Shown: in pieces, positions 13,301 to 24,800 of the stretch
How the letters are laid out: every line of letters starts with the position of its first letter
How positions within the stretch are numbered: position 1 is the first letter of the stretch
Notes under the pieces: generated by a model
Database searches by the model: none
Told to the model about the DNA's origin: nothing
Seen by the model: only the letters and a program-made list of their open reading frames with translations
Made by a program: the position numbers and the translations under genes
Source of the DNA: Aricia agestis
Lineage: Eukaryota > Arthropoda > Insecta > Lepidoptera > Lycaenidae
Reading direction: 5' to 3'
DNA length: 64,000 bases
NCBI RefSeq assembly: GCF_905147365.1
Contig: NC_056427.1
Location: forward strand, 2,237,001-2,301,000

Positions 13301-15298
13301 TAAGTCCCATTTTGGTAAGATGATTATATAAATTTTGATGTGATGATTATAAAAATTTCTCTCCTCCTCGAAAGATCTCCAGACTTAATTTTATGGATTG
13401 GTTTTATCACTGAAAATGTGCTTAAAGTTTAATATAAATCTTAAACGAGTACTAGAAAGTAACATTCAGTCTAAGATAATTTTCAATACATAGCAAAACT
13501 AATATTCCTATCATTTCTGTCGTAAATTGAAAGTATCTCAACTCAAGGGGGCATCTCTATCAGAATTGCACGCCCTATCATAAACTATAATTGACGGCGG
13601 AAGTTTTTGGATTACCGCCCTTAAGGTTACTGTTCTAAGTCCACCCCTGCTACTTACATAATACTGCTGAAGAGAGAATTCGATCTTATTTCTTGGTGTT
13701 AAAGTCCAAAAGTGCAAACCAAATCTGTCTTCGAACGTACGTATCTTGTTATTGATTTGATAAGGATTGTATTTTGGGCACTGATTTTTTTAAGCACCTT
13801 ATCAAAAATGATCTTTTCGCGTTGTTTAATTTAGGCATTTCCGCTGATGATAATTTCAAACTTATCGCTAACAACACTGTGTTTGGTTCATATTCGCTTT
13901 AAAAAATTACTACAGGTGTACCAGAATCTGATAGCAAAAAGTGAGAAAAGAAATTGACTCTAGCAATACCGAGGTAATTAGAATAAAACATGCAAATACA
14001 AAAATTTATCCAATGATCAAGGATATTTTTTGAAATCTGCCATCAAAATTTGCCACCAGATCCTGACTAGTATAGTATTTTTGCTTCCAACAAGTCTTTT
14101 AAATTTTTGTGTTCGTCTGTTGGACAGAAATTTAAAAAATACTGAAAATACCTAAGTCCCAATGATTTCGAATCGCCGGGTTCAGAAAAAAATCGTCTGT
14201 GACAATTTTAACAGGTAGATAATATGAGATCAATGCGACAGTGGTTTTTTTTTAACCTGTCTATCAAAGTTCATTACAAGAGGCGTACCTTGGAGGTCGA
14301 TAAAAAATTTAATAAGACATACCGATTCTCTAAGGAGCATATCCCACGCAACGGGCACAATACCAAAAAATAATTGATAGGAAAAAATTATAATCCATAT
14401 CCCCCGAGGATTACACGACAAACGCATTTCGTCCTGGCCACACCGAGGAGTCCGTTAAAAAAATAAAATATTGACTGATCAAAATTCAAAAAAGGTATTC
14501 GACAAATTCAAAAAGCGTTCCATTTGACAAATTCAAAAGGTGTGATTCGATCGTTGCAAGTGCCGTCACCTGTAGTGATCTAGCGTGTGAATGCCATATT
14601 TATCGTCGATCGATGATTTGGCGTAATTTTCAATGAATATTTCGCTTTTGTTATATGGGCAACGCAAGATGTTATCGAAGTGGAACATTAAACATTTTAT
14701 GATTTGTTTTCAAAAAGGCACCATTAAAAATGTTATTAGGAAAAAATAATAATTCCCGCGTAAAATGTATTCAATGAACATTACGCGTTGATCGTTGTCC
14801 AAATTGGACTCAATAAAATATTATGATGTCTGACTAATCAATCATCTACAAACGCTTAACGTAGCTTTAAATTTGCACCTGTCGATACATTCTGATAAAT
14901 CTGGGCTAGATCTACTTATAGCTGATATAAAACCATTAACTAGCATATAAAGTGTATTACTTATTGGTTTCATATTACCAATGCGAGCGGTCCAGAGATA
15001 TTTTAAAAGGATTATTCTTAGCGCTCGAAAAAAGTTGTATGTGGGATTAGCTGCCAGTGTCAAAGTGTTAAATATCGAACACGGCGTCTAATTTGACAAG
15101 CTGGGTCGAAAATATGGACATTAAAAAAATAAACATTTGACACGAGTGTCGTATTCCTATTTCAAAATTGACATTTCGAAACGAAGTTTCGCTTTGGTTG
15201 ACAGGCTTAGCGTGTAGTTTTTCAACGAATATCTTGATCGAAATTTCATTATTATGAACTCGTTCAAACATTAGTGTCGTTGGAGTAAATGTAGAGTT

Positions 15299-15341
15299 AT
15301 TTACATGTATTCTACAATGTTCAATTGTAGAATACATGTAA
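15299..15341. repeat. Hairpin
   Basis: Arms tttacatgtattctacaa and its reverse complement enclose a loop of about 7 nt. Function unknown. Confidence 0.7.
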
Positions 15342-16734
15342 AAAATTATATATTATAATATATATATTTTTTTATATAAAACCGTTAGGTACTCAATAGT
15401 TCAATTCTTCGTAAAAGAACGAATCCAATACAATATTTTCAGACATATTAATAAACGAAGAGTTGACAAAGTCTTTCCAATTAAAACAATGTAAAAGATA
15501 TTTTGATGTTGCTCTACAAAATAACTCCTAGAAGCTTGACACTCATATATAAATTATAATAAACGTGACGTCCAAAATATAATTGATCGTAAACTCTTTG
15601 TTACAGTTTAATCTTGCTGTGACTAATAACATCAAATAAGCACTACTGTATAGAAACCCATAGCACAGCCCTAAAATGCTACGTCACGCAAAAAAGCGTG
15701 CTCCCAAATTCCATAACATCTTGACATAGATTAAATCATAGACAATCTTGTCCACAAACAATGCCATTATTCCTGTAAAAATAAACAACGTTCGATATTC
15801 GAATTAAAAAAATAAAGTCCTCATAGACATGGCGGCGCGTTCGAAATTTGAATGTAGAGCATAGTAGGGCTGGCGAACATATTCTATTTTACTAGCTAAA
15901 AGCTGAGCTTTGTGAGGGCTCGCGTCGTTACACCTTGAGTCTTGACTGACTGGTGATAATATATAATCTACATATAAAATACCTTGACTGACTAATGATA
16001 ACACATCTACATAATATAAATATAAATTATTATGTTAGAGCACAAATCAATAGGCATGATAGTTTTTCCGTAAAGTGTATTACAAAATGTAAACATTGTG
16101 GGATTATTATTCTGCTTAATTTATTATTATGATACCTTTATACTATACTATAAAAATAAAAGACTAGATCACAATTTGTTTAAGAGGTACGCTACGCTAT
16201 TTCACAGACCTGGATGCGCAGGAGAACCCGTTTTATATACATTAGACACGTACGAAAATTTTGCTAAAGATGTTTTATTTCAGTGATGATTTGTGTGGTT
16301 TAAAGCACACAAATTTTTTGTCGGAGTTTAAAAAACAAAACAGACTTATGTAATCTTCAGATTGCGCGAGCAAAACAAAGGTAATGTATTGGTAAACTCT
16401 CATCATCGAATATTAAGAGCTATTTCTTCTTTATTTTCACATGCTGTAAATAAAATTATTAAAATCTCGTCTTGTGCCAGCCCTGACCATAGACAACACA
16501 CAAAGAGCGCGCGTATTTTGATGTTTGACAACTGTCACGGCGGTATCCGATCTGTATCATTTTCCGAAACTGCTCTGCGTCATCAAAACGGACGGAGGTA
16601 TGACGTCATCAATTTCCATTCCATTTTTAAGTCATGATGGACAATGATAACCAGTAGGGCGTAGGCAGTAACCGTAAATCGTAATCACCATAATTGCGAA
16701 GCTGTAACAATAATAATTTATATTTAACTCCAAG

Positions 16735-16885
16735 TTTCGGTGAAGGTAGCCGGTTTTATTGGACTCAGGAGTAATTTTATAGTGCCCAAGTGTGTGCGCA
16801 GTGCACAAGAACATTTATTCCTTTTACTCGTATAACCCAGTGGGACGGAAGATCGACACGACTGGCGACTGGCGAGTGGCGAGAG
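16735..16885 (-). mobile_element. 3' part of a second SINE family (SINE-B), diverged
   Basis: Contains, in reverse, the stretch cccagtgggacgg to gtgcccaagtgtgtgcgca that also appears at 46440-46580 within a fuller SINE. Head not recognised here. Confidence 0.55.
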
Positions 16886-16961
16886 GTCAAGCTGCGAAGC
16901 TGTATAGGATACACAAACGACGTCGATTACAGACACTTAGCTTGCGTTAGAGCTGTTTTTC

Positions 16962-17434
16962 CATACAAACGTTGTCCCCTGTTTCCTCCCTAGTCCCTGG
17001 ATAATGCCGGTATTAGAGTTATAATTTTTTTCCTGAATATTATCTATGGCCACTATTAGCATATCCCTATGTTTTCTTTTTTTTCATAATTTAATTAATA
17101 TTAAAAAAGATATGAACGTTCAAGAACCCAAAAAATGGCCAGATTTTCCGCTGTGTTCAAACATCCTTTTAACAAATTTGGCTAGATTATTATATGAAAA
17201 AAATAAAAAATAGGAACATAGCTCAAGACGTATTGCTTTAATTTTTAAATGAAAAAAGTACTTAAATCGGTTAAGTTTTGGAGAAGAAATCAGGGGACAA
17301 CGAATCGTTGATTTTCTGCAGTTGTCTCTATCACGCTCTGCGGGGGGAGGCTGGAGGTAAGGGAGACAGCAATAGATAGCTATTATAAGTACTTTTTTTT
17401 CATTTCTCTAGCCCTTGATGTATCCTCTTATGCT
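16962..17434. repeat. Dispersed repeat, partner of 1746-2225
   Basis: Same family as 1746-2225 in the opposite orientation. No open reading frame of note. Confidence 0.7.
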
Positions 17435-17554
17435 TGAATTTATTATGTTCATTTTTAATAATTCGCTTCGATGCGCTTCGACTCTGCACTAGTATAAATT
17501 GACCCTAAAGCCGGTCGCATACGCACGTTTTCCGTATTCGATATCCGAATATTT

Positions 17555-17885
17555 ATACGTGGGATAGCCATGCTTCGGCACGAATGGGCCGGCTCGACCG
17601 GAGAAATACCACGTTCTCACAGAAAACCGGCGTGAAACAGTGCTTGCGCTGTGTTTCGCCGAGTGAGTGAGTTTACCGGAGGCCCAATCCCCTACCGTAA
17701 TCCCTTCCCTTCCCTCCCCTATGCCCTTCCCTTCCCTAAACTCCCCTATTACCCTATTCCCTCTTAAAAGGACGGCAACGCACCTGCGGCTCTTCTGATG
17801 CTGCGAGTGTCCATGGGCGACGGAAGTTGCTTTCTATCAGGTGACCCGTTTGCTCGTTTGCCCCCTTATTTCATAAAAAAAAAAA
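17555..17885 (+). mobile_element. SINE-A copy
   Basis: Complete copy with head (gtgggatagcc, one change from the usual gtgggagagcc), pyrimidine-rich middle, LINE-like tail and poly(A). Confidence 0.85.
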
Positions 17886-18722
17886 CTGATGGCAAATTTT
17901 GATGGCAGATTTTCAAAAAATATTTAGAGGAAGGTTATAGGAGGATATAAAATTGATCATTGTATAAATTTTTATATTTGCATGTTTCACACACAGAATA
18001 AGCCGCTATAAGGAAAAAAATATATATATATCCACAGCCGAATATATAACCTCCTCGTTTTTTGGAAGTCGGTTAAAAAGGATCAAAATGTTTATTCCAA
18101 TCACCCCGGTGCGCGGTGTAGTCAATTTATTTTCTCACTTTTTGCCATCAGATTCTGGTAGACCTATACCTTATAGTTCTGTTATTTCGCATCGCTGTTG
18201 TGTCAGTTTTACACGAACGAAGACCAATTCGCGCCGAAGCATGCGTAATTAAGATACAAATTGAATTATGTCCATATCATACGGCTTCGGCGCGGCTTCA
18301 ACCGGCGAGGTCACGATCGGCCTGGCGGTAATTCGATTATACGAGACGAAATACAGATTAAAAAATATAAAATAACTAGCTGACCCGCCAATTTTGCCAT
18401 AATATAAATTATTTCTATTAACAAACAAAGTAGATAAAACCTGTTCTCAGGCCTAACGAATGTACATACAAACTGAAGTCTAGTTATAGCGGTTCTTGAG
18501 ATACAGCCTGGCGACAGACAGACGGACAGACAGACAACGAAGTCTTAGTGATAGGGTCTCGTTTTTACCCTTTGGGTACCCAAAGGGTAAAAACTAGATT
18601 CAAATGATTTGAATCCAGTTTTTTAAGTTCCGTACCCAATCATTTGAATCAAATCGGCCCACCCGTTTGGATGCTACAGCCTACGATGCCATGGGCAGAC
18701 ACACAGATAGAGATTAAGGATA
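17886..18722. other. Intergenic with a LINE 3' tail
   Basis: Around 18373-18600 there is a LINE-tail-like stretch (actagctgacccgcc, then runs of cagacagacgg) ending with the small inverted repeat accctttgggtacccaaagggt at about 18568. Nothing else is seen. Confidence 0.45.
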
Positions 18723-18896
18723 GTTTTCACAGAGCCAGTACTGGCTGCCAATAAGACTGGCAGCCAGTATTGGCTTAATATATTATGCCGCTTGTGAACA
18801 GTTTGGCCTGGCTTGAAGAACTGTTCACACGCGGCATATACCAAGCCAATACTGGCTGCCCGTCTTATTGGCAGCCAGTACTGGCTCTGTGAAAAC
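18723..18896. mobile_element. Fold-back MITE, 174 bp
   Basis: Arms of about 80 bp starting gttttcacagagccagtact and ending with the reverse complement, flanked by TA on both sides, as in Tc1/mariner-type elements. Nearly the whole element is palindromic and could fold into one long hairpin. It abuts the mariner remnant. Confidence 0.75.
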
Positions 18897-18900
18897 TATA

Positions 18901-19530
18901 CTATGGAGACACGTCAAACTTATAAGGGTCTTTCGCTGGTTCACACCAGATTTTCGAACCGCGGTCCGAAACAGCGAAGAATTGTTTTTGAATTGCCCGA
19001 TGCTGGCGAAAAGGTGATGGTGTGTGTGTGGTGGGAATGGAAGGGCATTATTCATTATGAGCTGTTACCGCCAGGCAGGATCATCGATTCTGAACTGTTC
19101 TGCGAACAACTGATGAGATTAAAGCAAGAAGTTGAGAGAAAGCGGCCGGAATTAATCAACAGAAGGGCTGTGGTTTTTCACCATGATATTACGCTAGACC
19201 ACACACATCTTTAGCCACTCATCAAAAGTTACGGGAGTTTGGCTGGGAGGTGTTAATGCATCCGCTGTATAGTCCTGTATGAGTCCCGACCTTGCACCTT
19301 CAGATTTCCACCTGTTTCGGTCGCTGCAGAATTCCTTAGGCAGTGTCAGGTTGACATTACAAGAGGACTGCCAAAACCACTTGTCGCAGTTTTTTCATCA
19401 GAAGACCCAACATTTTTATAGCAATGCAATGGGATCATGTCCCTACTATCATGTCCCTCATGTATTACCAACAAGATGGCAAAAAGTTATCGAACAAAAT
19501 TGCACCTACTGTAGTCAATAATTGTACCTA
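18901..19530 (+). pseudogene. Mariner transposase remnant (C-terminal half)
   Basis: Translation in shifting frames gives strings typical of mariner transposases: WKGIIHYELLPPGR, EQLMRLKQEVERKRPELINR, VVFHHD (second catalytic Asp), then SPDLAPSDFHLFRSLQNSLG (third catalytic Asp) and PTRWQKVIEQN. The first catalytic Asp region and the N-terminal DNA-binding part are absent. A frameshift near 19200, a small insertion with a stop near 19275 and another insertion near 19435 break it. Dead element. Confidence 0.85.
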
Positions 19531-19555
19531 AATAAACTCTAGGTAGATATACTTA

Positions 19556-19887
19556 GATACGTGGGAGAGCGATGCTTCGGCACGAATGGGCCGGCTCGAC
19601 CGGAGAAATACCACGTTCTCACAGAAAACCGGCGTGAAACAGCGCTTGCGCTGTGTTTCGCCGAGTGAGTGAGTTTACCGGAGGCCCGATCCCCTATTCC
19701 CTTCCCTACCCTCCCCTATTCCCTTCCCTGCCCTACCCTCCCCTATTACCCTATTCCCTCTTAAAAGGCCGGCAACGCACCTGTAGCTCTTCTGATGCTG
19801 TGAGTGTCCATGGGCGACGGAAGTTGCTTTCCATCAGGTGACCCGTTTGCTCGTTTGCCCCCTTATTTCATTAAAAAAAAAAAAAAA
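19556..19887 (+). mobile_element. SINE-A copy
   Basis: Full-length, poly(A) tailed. Bases gatac(tt) occur both before the head and after the tail, a possible target duplication. It lies just downstream of the mariner remnant. Confidence 0.85.
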
Positions 19888-20248
19888 GATACTTGAAAAA
19901 AACCTTTTGAATTTTTATATAAAATGCGAAGAAACTTTTTCCGAACTAGGTAAATAGACAAAATAGACACTATATTTAGTTTTATTATCGTTTGCCCGAT
20001 CAAACGAGCAAATGAATCGTTTAATGCAGCGGTTGGCAACCTTTTGGCAGGCAAGGGCCACAAGGCCAGGTGGCAAAATAAACTAAAGGCGGGCCGCGGG
20101 CCCTAGAAGCTCAGTATACTTACCTACAAAATATAATGAAGGGAAATAAGTGTTTGTTATAAAATGACAAAACAGCTACATTCTTAAGAGGCAATTACTA
20201 CTGGCAATATTAGAAAACATTGTTTTTGATATTATCTCATATACATTA

Positions 20249-20644
20249 GGTTGAGTTGCACCCCACCAACTAACTTTAACTATAACTTTAACTACAGTGC
20301 AAAATGTCAAATCTTTGGTTAAAGCATGTTAAAGTTAAATATCGCGTCCAAGGACGCCATATTTAACCTCGTATATCTGTAAAACATAGTAAATTTTCAG
20401 ATATACGTATATCTGAAAATTTACTATGTTTTACAGTGTTATATTTTTCCTGACGATTTTTACGGATAATTCAATTTTTTATACCCTCAATCCCGTTACC
20501 TGTAGCTTCAATAAAAAAAATAAACGCAACAGACATCTGTGAATTTCTCAGGCCAAAAGTTAAGGTTAAAGTAAAGCTAAAGGACGCCATATTTAACTAT
20601 AACCATAACTTTAACTTTAACCGCGCCTCTGGTGCAACCCAACC
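20249..20644. mobile_element. Harbinger-like MITE, 396 bp
   Basis: TIR ggttgrgttgcacc at both ends, flanked by the 3-bp duplication TTA (20246-20248 and 20645-20647). Internal runs of taactttaac face their complements. A perfect palindrome sits inside at 20377-20436. Confidence 0.75.
20377..20436. repeat. Perfect 60-bp palindrome
   Basis: Thirty bases from ctgtaaaacatagtaaattt read identically on the other strand from the opposite end, with no loop. Centre at 20406/20407. Confidence 0.95.
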
Positions 20645-20819
20645 TTATTCATAAAACATTCACGGGCTGCAAGTAAGACGTTCGCGGGCCGATGCGGCCG
20701 CGCGCTGCCGACCGCTGAAAGCATTGCTGTCGCTAATGCGCATCCGCCACGCCGAAGGAGCCATACGTGCGTTGTTGTCAAGGTTTGCTGTTTGCAGTTT
20801 ATAGCGGTCCAGAAAATTC

Positions 20820-21142
20820 TTTTTTTTTTTAATGAAATAAGGGTGCAAACGAGCAAATGGGTCACCTGATGGAAAGCAACTTCCGTCGCTCATGGACACT
20901 CGCTGCATCAGAAGAGCTGCAGGTGCGTTGCTGGCCTTTTAAGAGGGAATAGGGTAATAGGGGAGGGCAGAGATGGGAAGGGAAGGGAATAGGGGAGGGT
21001 AGGGGATTGGACCTCCGGTAGGTAAACTCACTCACTCGGCGAAACACAGCGCAAGGGCTGTTTCACGCCGGTTTTCTATGAGAACGAGGTATTTCTCCGG
21101 TCGAGCCAGCCCATTCGTGCCGAAGTATGGCTCTCCCACGTA
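20820..21142 (-). mobile_element. SINE-A copy, reversed
   Basis: Poly(T) at 20820, LINE-like tail module, purine-rich middle and head ending ctctcccacg at 21140. Complete. Confidence 0.85.
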
Positions 21143-21744
21143 TTTCTTAAAAGGTACGGTTCCATGAGAATCTTTTGAGCGCACGTCAAGTAGTTTTAGT
21201 TTATGAGAACGAAATAGTATTTAGGTACTTAAATGTAATCTTTAGTTTTATTGACGGAAGCATCAATTTCTTATTTGCACTGATGTGGGTACGGAACCAT
21301 ATTTTTTTTAACAAAAGTATGTCTCTATTTCTGTTTTTTTTTTTTAACTTCATTGATCCAAAACCATTTATACAGCTAGCGACATCTAGACTCTAGTCAG
21401 TAGAAACAGAATCTATTCTGTTTTGGTGAGCAGAGCCATCTAGTTTATGCTTATGTTAACATGTTGTTTGTAGCGACATCTAGTGTGAAAATTATAAAAT
21501 GTTTTTAATAGTTATAAATAATTTTTAATAGTTAGGTATAAAATTTCGATGCTTATTTTTATTTCACAATTAAAATTATTAATTTTAGCAATTAATTAAA
21601 AATAATCAAAACAACATTCATTACTTATTTAATATTTTGTTTACAGTTTATTACATTTGGCAACATAACTTTTAACTTCAAGAGCACAGATAGTTCAAGA
21701 GTCAAGACTTTACTTGCTGGTAACACAGTAAACAAAAATCAAAC
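21143..21744 (+). other. Upstream region of TMX1
   Basis: Separates the SINE from the TMX1 start. Any promoter and 5' UTR must lie here or upstream. No TATA box or initiator can be singled out. Around 21365-21485 a phrase 'gcgacatctag' occurs twice. Confidence 0.4.
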
Positions 21745-21896
21745 ATGGCGCGCGTTACCAAGATTCCGCAAGTGTTCAATTTCTTATTTTTTACATTAAT
21801 TTTTATTAGTTGTTCTACGAAATTAGCTAGTGCGAACATCGAATTAGATGAAGACAACTGGACCAAAATCCTCGATGGCGAATGGATGGTTGAATT
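21745..21896 (+). CDS. TMX1: TMX1 exon 1
   Basis: Encodes the start Met, the hydrophobic signal peptide and the first thioredoxin strand, ending DGEWMVEF split across the junction. Donor TT|GTAAGT; leaves two bases of a codon. Confidence 0.96.
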
Positions 21897-24800
21897 GTAA
21901 GTATGAGACCGGTGTTTCGGCATCCACGGAAAACGTGCTAAAATTGCCAACCAAAACTATAATTTTCTTACTAATTGCTTATTCATCACTAATTTGATCT
22001 TGTTATCTTGTATTTTCGTGTATGACTCGTAAGATCGTGAATGTTTTGTTTATGCTTTTCCTAGAAAAGGTCATTAAACTCTAGAAGGTCGCCTAGGGTC
22101 CATAGAAGAACCGTTTTGGTATGACGCATACTTGCCATTGTTAAGGTCTTAATTTAATTAGTATTTACTTATCCCTTACAGTTCTTACAAGTTCTTACGT
22201 AGGTACTTAGCATAATATTATTCTAGTAAGATGTCATCAACCAAGGAACTTAGGACAATAGTAATATTTTAATTAGGTACCTACCATACTATCAATACAA
22301 GGATTTGGCAATCGCCCAAAAAGTATTGATTGGGTAATAAATTATTACAGACAACCTAATAAGTTCTTTAAAGATATTACTGATAGTTCAGTCTATACCA
22401 TATTGTCTGTAGAAAATTCTATATTCATTATCTTGTCATTTTAGGGACTTCTACAGCAAAACTATTATTTTTCTTTAATTTAATATCCGTTATATGTATA
22501 TTGTATTATATTATTATTGCATTTAATAACAAAATTGAGTACAAATATGCAAGTAATTTTGCTTATCTGTAAAACAATAGTGTTTACAGTTCTTCTTCTT
22601 CTTTAATGGCAGTTTTGTGGGTGTTTACAGTTTCTTTGGAATTTAAAAACAAATGGTATCTGATGTATTGTTTAAACAAGTATTGAAAACAAATTGCATT
22701 ATGTTATTTACTAAACATTCCGCGCGGCTTCGTCCGATATTTCACAGAAAATCAGTCCACAAAAAAAAGCCTACGATCCTTCACGTGGTCTACTTCTTAT
22801 CTGATCCAAGTAACAGAAAAAATGCTCTAGTAGTTCGTGAGATAAGCCCTCTCAAATTATTTCCCCCGTTTATTCTACATCTTCCTCTATTTCTTCGCTC
22901 TTATTAGTCTTAGGCCTTAGCGTGATAAAATATAGCCTTACTCGATAACTGGGCTACCGAACCCTGAAAGATTTTTTAAAATTGGACCAGTAGCTCCTGA
23001 GATAAGCGTGTTCAAACAAACTCTTCTGCCTTATAATATTAGTATAGATGTGCAACTAGGTGACTCCCCCAACTCTGCTTTGTGCTTTACATTTTAAAGA
23101 GATAAAAAGTATCCTATGTCCCTTCCCATACAAAGTATCTCCATACCCACCAAAATTGGTTCAGAGGTTTGGGCGTTAAGAAGTAACAGGCGGACACACT
23201 TTCGCATTTATAATATTAGTATGGATTGGGAAAAACCTAATTATTACTTGATGATTCAACATACTTTTCAAACTGAACTCTTCGCCCACATTTGAACGTT
23301 AGCTTCATATTATGTGCACTTGTTTAGGTTGTATTTTGTAAGGCGTAGTCTATAGAGGAAGTCGGCCCACATTATGCAAAATACTAACAGATTTGTGAGT
23401 TGACCTTGCACATATGACTAATGAAGACTACATGGCTATTAATAACATTTACTTATGTTAGCGGCTCTCAAACTTTTAATTAAAACCAGTCTACATGTGG
23501 TTGTATACCAAACACATAAAAATTGGTACAATTTCCTCTGTACGAATATGATTGGGCACCTCAAAGGAACATCTTTGCTCGGTTAGGCCTAAGCCCCACT
23601 GACATAATTTTATATGTTTTGTATATGTCTCAAAAATTCAATAGCCCTGCGCTGGATTATGAGCTATATGGTCTGCTACACTACACAACTGTCATATTAG
23701 TTGTTTCACAGATACACAACTGGCAAGTGGCAATAGCAATATTTAGCAGTGTTTTTCTTAAGGGGGCGACTAACCCATAATTTGCGATTTTATAATTCAT
23801 TTTTATACTTGAGAATAAGCCCCGAATTGTTTAATTTTCTAAAATTAGATAATACATTATATTTCCAAGAATTTGATCTGAGCAAAAACATGATACCTTA
23901 AAATTTTCTCTTTAGAAAAAATCACAAAGATGCATCTAATTTTTACGAATTTTTCATATATTGCCATAACCGTGCATTGAACTAAGTTAATATTTTAACA
24001 CATTGTATAAAATTATATCATTGAGAAACCGACCTAGCGGATTTTTAAAATATTGTATATTTATCGAGTTATTGAGAAACAACTAATTCAGCGATGAATC
24101 CGCGTCGTCCTTTTTCACCTGGCATATGAAACTTGAAAGACGGGAGTGAGTGTGAAGAGAGTTTCCTCATTTCAAATTCCAGCTACGCACCATGGTGTCC
24201 GGCCTGCAACGCGCTCTCACCGGCCTGGAGGGAGCTCTCCCAGCGGTCGAAAGCCCGCAGGATGCCCCTCAAGACGGCAGCGGTGGATGTCACTAAGTCA
24301 CCGGGGCTGAGCGGACGGTTCATGGTCACGGCTCTGCCTACTATATTCCAGTGAGTATATTTTAGTAGCTGGTTTCACCCTAAGTTAAAACCTAGTAACT
24401 AGATAAGCTGCATGGTATTCCACGGAAACACTACTTTTTAGGGTTCCGTACCCAAATGGTAAAAAATGGACCATATTACTAAGACTTCTTTGTCTGTCCA
24501 TCTATCTGTTTTTTTCCTTTGTAATGGTATGAAACACTTTGTGTGCGAGTCCAACTCAAACTTGGCCGATTATTATTTTTGGAGGCAATAGTAGACTATG
24601 CATATATCAAGATCCTACACTGTTATCATGCCAAATTATTTGATTAAAATTTGTTCAGTAGGTTGTGATGAAACAAACATTGTCTATTTGTTTGCTTACT
24701 ACAGATTTTTATAAAAGTCTGTCTATAGTTATAATTAAACTTTTTAATTTTACGTCATACAAATTAGTCAACTGCTTCACTGCTTTTGTCTTGTCACATC

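Larger units (their letters stand above)
9892..16961. other. Intergenic, mostly featureless
   Basis: No gene is visible. LINE-tail phrases occur at 10021-10212 and 13170-13240. The MITE at 10253-10391, the hairpin at 15299-15341 and a short direct duplication at 15938-16018 (ttgactgact-ataacacatctacat type) are the only structures I can support. Confidence 0.45.
20029..20718. mobile_element. hAT-like non-autonomous element hosting a nested MITE
   Basis: Left end cagcggttggcaacctttt and right end gctgccgaccgctg are inverted versions of one another and begin with CA, as in hAT elements. GC-rich subterminal blocks (gggccgcgggcc and gcgggccgatgcggcc) face each other. No clean 8-bp duplication is visible. 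Its middle is taken by a second element at 20249-20644. Confidence 0.6.

Noticed and set aside
15068..15337. 89-codon minus-strand frame and its neighbour at 14842-15063
   Set aside because: No protein resemblance or splice context; chance frames in AT-rich DNA.
18813..18900. N-terminal part of the 133-codon frame over the mariner
   Set aside because: These codons lie in the fold-back MITE; only the part from about 18901 resembles a transposase.
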